NCBI GenBank assembly: GCA_037176905.1
Contig: JBBBWG010003781.1
Coordinates: forward strand, 1-64,000
Origin: Azolla pinnata
Taxonomy: Eukaryota; Streptophyta; Polypodiopsida; Salviniales; Salviniaceae
Direction: 5' to 3'
Length of the DNA stretch: 64,000 nt
The notes under the pieces are model-generated. The model was not told where the DNA came from. It made no database searches and was given only the letters and a program-made list of their open reading frames with translations. Both the position numbers and the translations under genes were made by a program. Below, piece by piece: positions 13,545-26,783 of this stretch (within the stretch, counting starts at the first letter, position 1; every line of letters begins with the position of its first letter).

Positions 13545-15180
13545 ACCGATATGCTGGTATAAGCTAGGAAGCCGCTGGATCAGCAGCGGGTGATGACGAT
13601 CTGAATATGAATTGTGGGTTTCTATAACTAGGTGAGCTTCATGAATGTCACAGGATTGGCGCTAGTTTTAATGGAATAATGATGTTTGTAGGTAAGATTA
13701 TGAGTACTTAATCGTGAGGCCAGATCAGAGCGGCCGGAAGCTATAATTTCAAGATCTACGGCTTTTCCGATGATCTTTAGCAGCTCGCAACTTTTGACGT
13801 TCAAGAGCTCCCCATCCATTTGACATTCGAATCAATGCGTTAAGCTATTTCGGTGGTTTGTCAATGCTGTCGATCTGTTATGTGCCAGATATTGTTAGTT
13901 ATTTTTTGAGGGCGAATATTGATCACGATTCGTGTGTGGCCTTGGGATCAGACTTCATTTTGGACCGTTAGATCTTCTATCACCTTGGAAGGTTTGACCT
14001 TGTTATATCACCACTTTTAAAGTAGTTTCTACCAATGTAGGCAATGAAGACAATTTGGTTGGAAATTATTTCCACATTGCGGGGGTCAATGAGAAGAAAT
14101 TAGAGGTGACTCGATTATAATAGTATTGGAACGCATGAACATTCCACAAGATATGAGAAGAATCTCCCTTAAATGCTCCGGTCAACATGACGCCTAGGTA
14201 GTTATAAAAATGGTATACTTATTCTCTGAGCGTTACACACATTGCGCTACACACATTGTTATACACATTGCTGAGGTAATGGCGAGGATTAGTAATAAGT
14301 TTTTCCTTGAGGCTGTGTATAATCCTGTTTCGCCAGCAAATTGTATATCAATGGCATGGAACACGCAGTTAGAATGCAGAATCACCCAATATCTTGCCAC
14401 ATCTGTTATGGATCAGGGTTAGGCTTCGCTCATTAGCAATATTGCTTTGATTAAGTCGATCAATGGCATAGAGTATGAAGGATGAATGTATAAATCACCG
14501 AAACACTCCTCGCTTGTGATAGCATTCTTGACGCCGCATTCCATCTGCTTTCTGCAAGATTTTTTTTTGCCCTTCACACTGCCTGGTTAATAGTCATGAA
14601 CAACTTCACAATGAAAAGGAAAAGATCACTAACTGGGTCCATATAACAGACCATCATCATAAGCTAGCTACCATGGAACATTAGAAGGATACTTTCAGTA
14701 CATACGGAAGATTGTCATTCACAATACAAAGCAAAAACATTACCGAGACCATCTGATGAGCAATGCATGCTCTTGATGCATCATATTACTATCAAACCCA
14801 TTGCAATAAACCGCCCCTTTCTTGGTATATTGAAACATATTCCAATTCCATCCATATAATAAATATTATGATGTCAAAGAGTTCTAAGTATGGGAGTATG
14901 CCCTCTCTGCACGGCGCTTCCGATTTAATTTAGGTAGCAAAAAATATACACATGACAGCTCTACTTTATACTTGACAACTTGGACGTGCCTCTTAGAGAG
15001 GGCCAGCAGATCCGATGGTCCAGCATGCATATTGACCCCGAAGCTTGCTGTCAACCGTCCACCATCGTGATCCATGAAAGAAGCCCTCTTTATAATTACG
15101 GGCATGGCTTTAGAAACTTTACTGCTTCTCTTGCTTTAAACAATTAATCGAATTAGTCACAGTATGTAGCCCAAGTTCCC
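13545..15180. other. Spacer upstream of copy B
   Basis: No gene is supported. The first about 600 bases match the 5' flank of copy A (from 4,800), and 13,985-14,190 carries the dispersed repeat described at 5,220. 14,240-15,130 matches 5,690-6,060 at both ends, with about 450 bases of extra sequence between (14,310-14,760) that I cannot classify. Confidence 0.45.
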
Positions 15181-15184
15181 ATGT

Positions 15185-15850
15185 GGGACATCACATTTAC
15201 GTAAGTAGTGTTGGCCGGATGATATTGTTGTCCCAGATTCGATACGACATTGATAAGATTGGCATACTGTCAGCGATTATTATCGATTATAACTATATGA
15301 CACAAAGTACAGCTATAATGGCAAGATTCCTATTGCAGGTTAATAATATTCTACCAGACTGAAATTCGGTAATATTAACACAAAATGCTCTTGTGTACTG
15401 CGTCTTTCTAGTGTGGCTGGTTATGCACAAATTATCTTAGAAGAGCGTGTATCGGATAGTATATTAATTAGATGATTGATTATATAAGGCGTACCTCTGC
15501 AGTTATGGTCATCCCCCTCCTGATCCTGCACCATGATCGCTACCTGCAGCTGCAGTTTAATTAGTACCATATTCATCTATATTCTGGTTAATTACAGTGG
15601 CAGCTGTACCTGCATGCCCATCATCAACGTCTTCTCATCGGAACTGGGAAGAAAAACTCTCAGGGAAATCGAATGCGATTTGATTGAAGAAAGGCCTGCA
15701 TATTGTAGGACATTCTTGATACTTTCAGAGCTTTGTGCCTTTGATCGGGTGGGCTATAGACATCCTGCAGATCAGATGCATATATAGTTGTCAAGAACAG
15801 TTCATTAGGTAATTTGCCAAGATGCAATGATCAGGTTATGGGCGCATGAC
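15185..15850 (-). pseudogene. Second relic of an E-type GTPase tail
   Basis: 15,190-15,285 keeps the start of the E-type last exon (minus strand: ATTSSGQHYL-like), and 15,500-15,740 keeps the exon 4/5 part with its intron (compare 31,880-32,110, sharing 'acctgcatgcccatcatc' and 'tcgaatgcgatttg'). It is better preserved than the relic at 6,867-7,545 in the intron and worse in the last exon. No P-loop region is present. Confidence 0.55.
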
Positions 15851-17395
15851 ATGGGAGTCGGGTGATCTGTGAAGTTTGATTTTGAACATAGTAATGTTAT
15901 ATAGGCTATAGCAATGAACATAGCACTGTTATATTTTATTGGGCCGCAAAAATAATCATAATATATGTATAGGTGGCTTTTATGGCCATGCAATTTCCCA
16001 GCTATAATATAACTTTCTTAATTTATTAAATTCAATGTTAGGCCGAGACGTATAAGTTGTGTAAAGAAACTCTATGGATACGACCAAATCTTTAGTAGCA
16101 CATAATGGATGGCTCTATCTAGATTAGATGCAGACTGGCGATGCAGTAGATCGAGTGTTAATGTAAGATATTTGGCATGAAGCTAAACGGGATAATTTAG
16201 ACATCGAGTAATTCAAATGTTGGATACAAGTGGTTCTTTGAAACAAATTTAATATTTTAAATTGTCCACACTGTAGTTTAAAAATGTATTAGTCATGAAC
16301 CAATAAAGCATTTGATAGAGGATTGCCATTTTATAAGCAGCTTTGATAAACTAGAGTGTATTGTGGTTGAGGTTTCGCCGGAAGAGCATTTAATTCTACA
16401 CTTAGCAGGTGACATGTAGATTCTCTACAATATCAATCGTTCTGTGAGGAAGCGAATAATACCCCATACGTATATATATCGGGCAATAATATCCCATGCG
16501 TGTATATATATATATAGATAGATAGATAGATGTGACATATAATTAAGTGCTTATTTAAATGCAAACAAAGGGATTAATCAGCTCATCAACATTGTACGAT
16601 GCAAAGAGTAGCCAGCTGACTGATGTGAGTGTTACAACCATAAATAGCTAGCGGGATCCCGACTAGTAACTAGGGATTGGATCAATACGGAAGGTTTGAT
16701 CTGACTACTAATTAGGGATTGGATGAATATCGAAGTGATATCATGAGTACCATTTTACATGCAAATGTCCTCCTATCGTGGTTTAATCCTCAATAGCTGA
16801 TCAGCTCTGCCTGTAATCTTCTTCTCTACTGTATGAATATACATACCTGTTGGGATGAGTAGCTATGGACGTGTCCATTCAACAGCTTCTAGCTCTTGAT
16901 GATCCATAGCGGCCAATCTACTCCTCTAATTAATTACCACAGGATATAGATCAGAGGATTAGTGTACTAACAAGCCGCTGATTAGAACTTTATCTCCATA
17001 GATCGTGTGTACAATTTATGTCCGATGGACATCATATGCAGCAATACGATCATTGCATTGTAGTCCAGCGTCGTTCTTAATTACTTATAATTAACTGCGG
17101 CTTGCCGCCGGTTTAGGGTTGGCAAGCAATAGCTATCGTAAAAATTAGAAACACAGATTTATTTATAAAAATATTTCCAAGCGAAGGGAAAAAATTGAGA
17201 AGTAATAGACGTTGCGAGGGAAAGCCCAAAATGAATAAGAAAATCAAAGAGAAGCAGGGTGAGAAAACCAATGAGAGCTAAGCTAGTAGTGGCCACTAAT
17301 GTAGACTAGTCTGCAAATTGAAACTATCGACCCAAATCACAACAAGCACTAGTTTCTAACAATCCTTATTAAAGCTGCTACATTCTTTGATTCAC
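15850..17395. other. Gene-free spacer made of shared cluster sequence
   Basis: About 15,850-16,430 matches 37,140-37,650 and, in reverse, 27,890-28,240. About 16,540-17,400 matches 28,670-29,530 and, in reverse, 46,500-47,110, the 3' flanks of copies D and F. These are old shared flanks of the GTPase genes. The segment 17,108-17,210 includes the likely 3' end region of copy C. No coding sequence is seen. Confidence 0.45.
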
Positions 17396-17402
17396 TCAGG
17401 AG

Positions 17403-20400
17403 TCAGAATAGATCAACGTTGTACTCCTCGTCGTCATCTTCGAAGTAGTCATTGTCGACATCAGCAATATCATCAGCAGTAGCATCTGCATAATCGGCAG
17501 TAGTAGTAGTACTACAATCCTCGGCATCATCGGCATCATCCGCATCATTGGCATTACTAGTGTTGTTGTTGTTGTTGTCATTAGGTGCCTCCTTGCCGGG
17601 AGTACTCATGCAAAGCAGCTCGTGTGTCGATGTAGAGCGCTGCTTTTCAACCTGATGACAATCACGCTATATTATATTTGACGTCAAATGCCATGATTAA
17701 TTAAAACGGCTTCAGCACATTAATATTCTGTGAGTCATGAGTACTTTATAGACTAGCTGCATGTTGTGGATCAATTATATGATCAGTATAAGCTGGCAGG
17801 TAAACAACACTAGGGTGCATTCATTCTGCAATATTCTGTCGCTGATCAAAAGTATGATGGATGGGAGAGAACTAGTAGTTCATCGTAACTGATGAACAGT
17901 AGCTAGCACATGGGAACGAAATTTAGTAGGCTCAAATTGTATTGTTTTGGGAGGGTGAGTCACCCTTCAATTAGTCCATTGAGTGCAGGAAGGATCATAA
18001 ATTTTCTTTGAAGGATTAGTTTGACCAGTTGGAATTGTGATTAAAGACCGCCCCTTATATCAATGCAGGCAGATCGACAATTACTGTGTTCTAGGCATCA
18101 TACCTGATCGAAAGAATTAGCTGGCCACGGCGCCATATTACTGCCACGACCACCAGCACTTGTAGTATTATTCGGCTTGTTATAATCACGATCATTACCA
18201 CGAAGCGGCTGCTGCTGATCGGAACTTATACTCATATTGTCCTCTCGAAGACAGCTAAAGTGACTACTCGGGTGATCAAGCGCGATTCCCTTGAAGAAGT
18301 TGAGGAGCATGTTCTTGAGGCATTGCGTTTGTTTCTTGGTGTGGAGAGGAGATCGCCACAAACGTTGGTTGTGCTTGACGAAGGATTTGAGCTCGAGGGC
18401 ATGCTTGGAGGTCGTGAAGTCCTGGCAAAGTTGGGAGTAATGGGCATAGTTGTGGGCGTGATCATCAGGGATCATAGTAGCTACAGATGCTAGATCAGCG
18501 CTAGCATTAAACTTTTTTCTATTAACTTACTTAACCACTTACTTAAACTTTTTTCTATTAACTTTTTTATCATTAAATGCGTTCATCTCTTGTTTTTCAT
18601 TTTCATGTTTTGTATTTGGGCTGATAAGGTATAAGCTTTCTGTATCTTGTGTCTCCAGAAAATTGTTAAGATATCTCTCTTTCTTTCTGTGATACCTCTT
18701 GGCGTGGACGATGAGCTGCGCAGATACCTTGAGCTTCTCATCCGTGTCGCTGGCTTGGCCAGCGGCCCACGTCAAGCGCAGCTCCTTCCCGATCACCCCC
18801 TTGGTTTTCTGGATGAGGAGCTTGAGCCCCGCCATGTCCATCGTTCCTTGGATCGACCCATCGGTGTTTGATTGCTGGACGTCGTTCCTGAGTTGTACCA
18901 TGCGGTTGCGAGCATGTCGACGCCTCTCAGGGTCAGAGATGCGCCCCAGCAGCACCTCCAGCTTTGCATCGTCCACAATCGGCCGCTTCATCATGTCATG
19001 CACGTCGCAGTGAGTCATGACCAAGATAACGGGCAGCGTGGGATAGCTCGCATCCAGCATCGCCAGCAAGCCGGTGTCTTCCAAGAACCTGTTGTCGATC
19101 GCACTGAACACGTACCACACCACGTGTACCTGTTAGGAGCATAAGTTCACATATATGAATAGTACTAAATCAGTTACCTTGGTGTTCTAGTAACTGTTTA
19201 GATTCTATTAACCATTAGGATTCTAGTAAATATTGGCATTCTAAATAACTATTTGTATTCTAGACGATTAACATTCTAATCTCTTTATATTCTAGTATCA
19301 ATACACTAGCATTCTAAATAACTACTAGTATTTTTAGATAGGCTATTAACATTTAGGGGGAAGCAAATGGAATTCAGGGTGGAATATCTTCATGGCTATT
19401 GGCGTAGCATATAGAAAGGAATACATGCTTGAAAAATAGCTACTTTCCAGTGGCAGTTATGACATCGAAGTCTTGCAATGGGGGCTTGGTTGTTTTACAT
19501 CTGTCAATGTCCTCGGCGCGGTCATGATTTGGAGACTCTTTAACATTGTTTGTGGAAATGTAAATATGCTCAAGAGGTATGTAAACGAATTCTTAGGCTC
19601 TTTTGACACTTAAGAATAGAAGTAGTAGTGGCATGGGGCTCAGCTGCATGGGCATTCTTAACGACAATGGCAACATGAGTTCTAAAGAAAGTAAGGCATA
19701 ATGTACTACTTACAAGGGAGTAATTACTATCCTCTCATTGCAACCCTTTTCAGGTTAAAGTTATACGGACCAAATAGCTGTGTGATAGGAACTACTCTGT
19801 GGGACAACTATGTGGATGATTTAGAAAAACAAATGCCAAAAGGATTTGAAAAAACAGATGCTAAAAGGTTTTTAAAGGTAAGGAACTGGTGCAAATAATA
19901 AAGGAAATTTGGTTAAAAATTATTTTTACTTTGAGGAGCCAATTACAGGAAATTAAAGGTCATTTCACTCCAACCGTTAATCGCTAATAAATGTATGACA
20001 TTTTTGGACGTTTATTCACTATAACTAATAGAAAAGATAACTTTATTTAAAAAAAAAAAGACTATTAACATTCTAGTTTCTTTATAATCTTCTATCAGTG
20101 CACTTGGCTAGAATTAATAGCACACCTTGTATTAAAATCACCTTACCCTTGAAGTCATTGTGTGATTTTACTCTCCCTTACTCTATTGCTCTCAATATTG
20201 TCTACTATGCTCTCGAATATATATCGTGCATAGGCTCCGAATTCATATAACAGGACCTTGGTGCAGAAGTCGTCGTTATCCTTCTGATGCGGCTCCAGGA
20301 ACTTCTTGATGTCCTCCACCCGCTGCGCTCCCATGTTGTCGATGCCGTTGCTGTCGTGGAACACGAGCGGCACGTCTTCGTTGGGGTGGTGCCATTCCAC

Positions 20401-20865
20401 GCTGATGTCCTGAACTCCAGATGTGCCCACCGTGATCGATCTCGGCCCCTTCTCGCCCATCACCAGCCGGATGATCGTCGTCTTTCCCGACCCTGATCTG
20501 CCCACCACCATGATCCTCAGCCTCCTGAAGATCTTATTAAGCTTCTTCTGCACGTCCTCCGACTCCGCTAGCTTCATGTATGCCTCCTCCAAGCTCCTGT
20601 AGTTCTCGTTCGAGATGCTTATATTCAACCTTGTGTCAAGCGGCGGTGCAACTGCTGCTTGCTTGCCTTTTGGCTTGCTCCTGCTCCAACCTGTTTTACT
20701 ACTGCCGCCGCCATCGCCGCCGCCACTACTGCTACTGCTACTTCTACTATTACTACCACCACTACCCTCAGCCGCCTCACCAGCAGCAGGTGTACTGTTG
20801 GTTACCGACTCTTCCTCCTCCAGCTTGTCTTTCTTCGTTGGAAATTGCAAGTTGCTGATTGGCAT
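17403..20865 (-). CDS. P-loop GTPase family copy C, membrane exon missing
   Basis: Exon 1 (20257-20865, 203 aa) starts MPISNL, has a Ser/Gly-rich N-terminal stretch absent from A and B, then GRSGSGKT and HDSNG. Exon 2 (18696-19129) starts VHVVWYVFSA and has THCD. No exon 3 is present: fewer than 210 bases separate exon 2 from the exon 4 remnant (18104-18489). The 5' end of exon 4 is also cut, so splicing exon 2 to its first AG puts the rest out of frame. Exon 5 (17403-17651) is open and acidic (NDADDADDAEDC, ending YNVDLF). Two outcomes are possible: read-through past the exon 2 donor to the stop at 18,539, giving a soluble G-domain protein of about 399 aa, or a non-functional gene. The G domain itself is intact, with no stop or shift. 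Compare with G, which also lost the membrane exon. Confidence 0.6.
19370..20045. repeat. Dispersed repeat in intron 1 of copy C
   Basis: This intronic block closely matches 35,630-36,200 upstream of copy E (shared 'ggcatggggctcagc' and 'acgacaatggcaacat'), and its end matches 5,240-5,330 and 14,000-14,090 (shared 'aatttggttggaaattatt'). I see no conserved coding frame or terminal inverted repeats, so the class is open. Just before it, 19,180-19,340 is a local series of 'attctagtaa'-type units related to the repeat at 43,874-43,955 in copy F. Confidence 0.5.
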
Positions 20866-20869
20866 GGCC

Positions 20870-23450
20870 GCTACACAGTTTGTGAAGCAGCTGGAGTACT
20901 ACAGCTGATCAATTTGGATTTTCTACACCTACAGTTAGCTGTGCTGGCCGCTCTAATCGGAGGGAGCTCTAGAAATTTTAATACAATGCTCTATGATGTA
21001 ATTAGGGCTTATTCATGACGGATCAGCTGCTCATGCCCGCGGAGGAGCTTTTGAACGATTCTTCTTGTGATATTCTTTCGCCTGCTCATAACTTTTGGCT
21101 AGAGATAGAGATGAGGAGCTCCATGCACCACAAGTTTCGGTCAGCACATACGGACAAATCGATCAAATCAAGCCCAGCTAGCGGCCCCGGTGATGAGTCG
21201 GCAGATGTACTGCTGGTCCATGTTCCGGATCTAACCCTGTAATTCATGTTCCAGATATTAATTTAGGGCAAAATGACGATGAGCTATAGGGCACAATTTC
21301 TAGCTGATCTATATCAATATTATAGAATCCCTCAGTGAGAATGGTACATAATTAAAACACCCATTGCATTCATGTCGATCAACATTAACCCCGCCTCCAC
21401 TTTCTATTGATACTAGTCCGAATCAGCGCCTCCCCGCAAGCTGGAGAGATTGGTCACCTGATTATACTTCGCTTTCATCCCCTAGCACACGGTAGATTTC
21501 GTCATTTCGACATCTCCGCATGCAGTACGACAGCCAGTTTGAAATGGTCATCTACCATTATTGGACCTATTGCAGATCTTGCATCTAGTAGACCGATCGA
21601 TTCACAGTACATATTCTGAAGCTTTTCATGATTATCCATACCTTGCCAGCTAGCTGTAATATAATCCTTGATCCAGCTTCGGCCGGCCCGAGATATTATA
21701 AGTCGATCCACATCAACTAGTGGATATCGTAACTCTCAGGTTCGTATCGTAATTTGTCTGATCATGGATGGGCTCATGCACTGCCGATCGAATAGGATCA
21801 GGCACTGTTGCCACCTACTGCGAAGAACGTCGATTCACCTACTGCGAAGAACGTGTATATCATAGGCATCGAAGCCTAAAGAGAAATGCTGAGTTGGAAA
21901 GTTGGATCGATGGAGAACTTGGCTCAAAGAATTTACTGTGGAATATCACGAAAATAGAACATCGACGGGAAAAGATGAAACAAATAGCTGATGACCTGCA
22001 GCAGTACCGGCTGATATGCTGGCTCCACTTTACTCGACGTGTCCTAATGTCACAAATTAGTTTCTGAATCATCGCTAATCACAATCACAACATGTTTGAA
22101 TTGCTCTTTTTGGGGGGGGGGGGGGGGGGGNNNNNNNNNNCCTTTTGGCCCCCCCCCCCCCCCCCCCCCAAGCATATTTGGCGCAATTGATCGTTTTTCT
22201 ACGGTTTTTATAATTCCCCAAGTTGAACTAAAAATTAAATATAGATCTAATTTTCAACTTATAACTAGGATTTCTGAACTAGTTAATCTACACTATGTTG
22301 ACGGTTTTGTCAAATTACCCTAACCAATTAAGATCCATCTAGCCGATCAAAACCTGCAGTCTAATAGAAAACTACACTCTCAAATTTATAATCTGTCCTT
22401 GTAATTACAAAACATGAACATCAAACGGTCGTTACAAAACATTCCGAAACGATACTGCACCGATGTGTTGAAACAGCCGACAATTAATTGATGCGATATG
22501 AAGAAAATGGGCGAGCTTTCTTCTTTTGATGTGCAGACCAATTGTAGTGGAAGCATGAAGGAATGAATACTTGCATCATTCCTCTTCTTGGGCAGCTAGT
22601 GATGACGTTAGGGTTTTGTAGGATATTAGAGTTGAATGGTTGTGGGCGCTTCAGGGTTTCTGTAGGAGTTTCTGTAGGTATTCTGCAGTTGGCAGCCCTC
22701 TCATATTCAAACCAGCTAGACGATCAGCATCTTCGAGTCAAACCTTAGACTTCATCCCACACACGCCTATGCATGATCTGTAATTACCCAGAAATGATTT
22801 ACCAGCGCATAACGCAATTAGGTCTATCCCGATATTAATCGGTATAATCAGATCTAATTTGCACTCGCTGTACATAAACATTCAGCTAGTCGTCAAACAA
22901 TCCAGCTAATCCGTCATTAGCATGCCTGCCTGGCCAATCATAAAGAAAGTTAGAGTTAATTTGCGAAACATAGTTCGCAATTAATTAATTCTCGAGTGTC
23001 GATTTGTAATTATTCACTGTATTCTCAGTAAAAACAAAATCGTCAAATTACACAGATGACCAACTTGGATCATTTTGGGGGGGAAAATTGACATCATATT
23101 GTCAAATTACACGGATACGAACGGCGAGTATAAGATGTACAAATTAATTACGCTGGAAAATCAATCATATAACCCATCGGGCCTCTACAGTAGTGCAGCG
23201 AATTAATTGGTCACCATATTAATCAAGGCGATCATCACTCTTCTTATAATAACTAGACCAGTCCATGGCGGGCAGTACACAATACTTTAGGATTCTTATA
23301 GCGGAACTGCCACATATTATAAGTGGTACGCCATGACAAATCTAGCTAGCTGGGTTTAATTATTAATCTGTCCTCTTTAATGATAATCTAACTTAATTAT
23401 ATTCTTCATCCGTACTCTTGCTTGAGGCAGCTGCACGACTCCTTCCCGGT
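20870..23450. other. Spacer between copy C and the MPT gene
   Basis: 20,880-21,130 is the 5' flank shared by GTPase copies C, F and G (minus-strand 'ggatcagctgctc' and 'aggagctttt' against plus-strand 43,340-43,380 and 50,570-50,610). 21,300-21,900 matches, in reverse, 39,190-39,600, 40,130-40,625 and 47,590-48,260. No gene is recognisable. A 24-base unit containing 'cctactgcgaagaacgt' is repeated twice at about 21,812-21,859. Confidence 0.5.
22111..22170. other. Assembly gap
   Basis: Ten N lie at 22,131-22,140 with about 19 G to the left and, after 'ccttttgg', about 19 C to the right. The mirror homopolymers suggest sequencing or gap-closing error, so the true distance across the gap is unknown. 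The open frame that spans it is not real. Confidence 0.97.
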
Positions 23451-23455
23451 TCCGG

Positions 23456-26400
23456 TCAATTGTTTCTGCCACTTTCAACGTCTGATCCTCCTCCACCAGT
23501 GGTAGGGCTACGAATTGAACAACAAAACACATGAGAATTAGATTAGAAGAAGCTCACGCAGCAGCTGGTACTAGTTGAATCAAACAATAATATGAGTCGT
23601 TATAATATATTCAATTACAATCCCATGGAGACTTTGAAGGCGTCATATATAGCCCACTGCGATCCCGACAGAGTGCCAATCATGATGATCCGAAGCGGCA
23701 GTCCTCGGGTGAGCAATCCCATGACGCCCAGCTTCCTGACAGCCTGCAGATGAAATTATTAGAATCAATTCACCATGCCGATATTAACATTTAATTCAAT
23801 TGTAGGCAGCTCAGTATTTATAATGATGATCTGCAGCCATTGTCGATCCTATAAGCTGCTAATTACAATATAAAATATATGACGCAAAGCATGTAGATGA
23901 TCACTGGAGATAATTAATGAATGTTGGCATTAAGTTAGATCATTCGCATCAACGGCGAGCAGCAAGTGGTTTATTATATAGATTAATGGTGATTATATGA
24001 AATCGATCAGACTAGCTGGAACTAATTATTATGAGATTAATTACGTCGCTAATGGTGGCGCCCTTGGAGTTGTTGAGCAGCGACACGAGGTTGTCAGCAG
24101 GATGAGACACGACAGCACACACGATGCCAGCAATGTACCCTGCGGCGAAGCTCACACCCAGCTGCGTCGCCCCCGAAGCTTCCCTCCTCGGGATCGGCAC
24201 TACATGCTGGTACAGCAGCTCCACCGTGTTCTCAAAGCAAGCAAACTTCATCATCGTATCTGATCGTTATAGTCAAATTGTTTCAATGTTGGCAACATGA
24301 GATGATCATTCGAAAAATTACGAATGAATCAAATCCAATCGATATTGGCCTTAATACTTATAATATAATTATATTGGCGGAGCATTAAGCAATGGAATCA
24401 TATATGTCTGATGGGAGATTAATTTACCAAAAAACGCCTAGCAGAATTATAGATTATATTTTAATGCTTACTAGATAGGAAATTATGATACATTAGCGCC
24501 TACTCAGACTTATCTTCCACTAGAAATTAACACCAAATTAATTCTCGTGGTATAATGTTAATGAAACTTATTCTGATCAACCGTTTCCCACTAATTGATC
24601 CTTCCCTTACTATATTTTGGAATATTAACGAAAGTCAGTAAATTTTAGAACCGGATTAACTAATGAACGTGTTGATTGGGTGTTAAACAGTTGAATTGAG
24701 CGTTTATAATGAATCAATTAATTTGATGGTCAATTGAGCTCAGAATTAATTGATTCGGTGTTAATCAATGAATCGAGCGTGAATTTTTAGAGCCTGCAGG
24801 AGTTTGACTTGTAATTTCTAGTTTTAGGCGCAGGCGTTAGATCAATGTGATTTATAATTATTGTGTTGAGGCGTGGTTGGGCAAATTATTTCCTTACATA
24901 TATTCATCAGATCGATCGGCTGAGTGATATGAATCATTAGTATAGCAAGTATATTGTTATTGCTACTTACAGGGAATCTGACGGCCCCATAGCGGCAGTA
25001 AACCCTTGAATAATCTGTCAGATCAGAAAGGGATGATCAATATTGTTACGTCCATACTGATTAAGCTGCAAGAGACAGTAAATTAATAGGCAGCATATTC
25101 AATTTGGAGGAGGATGAAAACGAGTCGGCCAATATGCAGTCGGCGCAGATCTGATTGAAGGTCGAAGCTGTAAAACTAGATTAGAGCTAGTGTGCTAAGC
25201 ATCATCTAGCTAGCGGGCGTATACTTATAAGCTGCTAATTATTCTATGAATGAATTCCATGCTGCATGAGTAGGATCAGAACTAGAGGCGATGATTTGAG
25301 GTCAGGGATAATGCAGGGGGATTATGTGATGGATGAGGATGAATTACCCAGCATAACCTTGGGAGGCAACGAGCTTAGGGAAGCCGTCGAAGAGGCCCCT
25401 GGCGAAACCGGGCTGGGTCTGGACTCGAACCTTGACGGCCTCGAAGGGACAGAGCGCAACGTCCGCCACCACCTCCGCCGACGCGGAGCTGGCCAAGTAG
25501 ATCACCGTCTTCTGCAACTGCTGCTGCTGCTGCTGCTGAGGATGATGATGGTGATGATGATCAGATGATTCATGAGCGCCCAGTGGTAGTAGAGCGTCGG
25601 AATAGTGCTTCTTGAAGTACTCGTAGAGCCCGTATTTGCAGGCGCCCTGCGCGCTGTAGCCCAGCAGCGTGGGCGCCCAGCCCCGGAAGAAGCCCCTTAG
25701 GCCCTGCTCCCGGAACAGCACGCCGAATCCGCTGCTGATGCTCCTGTACTTGGATGGGTCCGTCTGCGCCACCGCCAGTCGATCGATCGATGATTCATTA
25801 ATCATATTATCATGCAGCATGGCGCCGCCAGTACCATCAATCAATCGATTTCGCTCGATACATCATGAAGGATTAGATCTCGGCACTCATGGAAATATGA
25901 TGGATCTGTTGTGCAGCTCATTGATTGTGCCAGATGACTGACTGTAAACCGATTCCGCAATTGCAGTTAGGATGATGATGATCATCATCGATGCTTGATC
26001 AGCGGCTGGCATTAAATTATTACGGCTGGCGCTGCAGCGTCCATCACACTATGCCCTAATCTAGTGTGGTTTATATAATTGAACTTCCAGGTGCTACAAC
26101 GACTAGTACATGATATTTCTATGCCGTAATAGCTGCTGCAGCATCGTGCAGAATATAATTAAGCCAGCTGCAGCTGCAGCAGCTGCTGCAGATTGCAGAT
26201 AATTATAAACGAGGAATATCCATTGATCCGCGGCGCGAGCAAATGATCAGAAGAGTTAATACACACATACCTGCATGTTGCATTTGACCAGGTCCAGCGG
26301 GGTTACGGCCAGATGCGTGGAGCCGCAGCAGAGGCTGCCGCCCACAGCGCAGGCTGCGTAGAACTCCGGCGAGTACAGCTCCAGCTGACGACGACCAGAT

Positions 26401-26783
26401 TCATCAGGCTCACCGCGCTTCTTCTTCTTCGACCCGATTAAATTTGCTGCTGCAGCAATACTACTACTACTACTGGGCTCGGCTACAGAGCTAACTATTG
26501 GAATATTATTGCCGGGAGCAGATGCTAATCTGCTGGGCGGCGGCAAAGTAGTAGTAGTGCCGGAGCTCATGCAGCAGCTGCTCGCCGCCGCCGCCGCCGC
26601 CGCCGCTGGCTGCAGGGCTTGGGATATTACCCTAGAATTACTACTGAAACGATATAATTCATATTCGCCATATTGATAACTAATTGTAGGGCCGCTACAG
26701 TAACTGTAGAGATGAGCAGGAATCCCTGAATATTGCTTCATGCAAGAAGATTGCTGCCGCCGGGGGGGATTATAAGCTACCAT
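23456..26783 (-). CDS. MPT: Mitochondrial phosphate carrier (solute carrier family 25 type)
   Basis: Six exons, 26271-26783, 25348-25763, 24971-25014, 24045-24259, 23619-23743 and 23456-23507, all with GT-AG introns, join in frame to 454 aa. The three carrier repeats are marked by PLDLVK (162-167), PFEAVK (277-282) and PADNLV (378-383). Other family blocks are FYAACAVGG, GWAPTLLGYSAQGACKYG, PLWGRQIPYTMMKF and the C-terminal GFPTTGGG. Proteins of this family import phosphate with protons across the inner mitochondrial membrane for ATP synthesis. The N-terminal 130 residues are long for the family and low in complexity (an Ala run and Ser runs), probably in part a targeting peptide. A His/Gln-rich stretch (about 238-254) lies between carrier repeats and is unusual. 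This is the only intact copy; broken copies lie at 38,951-39,180 and 53,687-54,692. Confidence 0.92.

Noticed and set aside
22096-22323. Open frame with Gly and Pro runs across the N gap
   Set aside because: It spans an assembly gap flanked by homopolymers, so the frame is an artefact.
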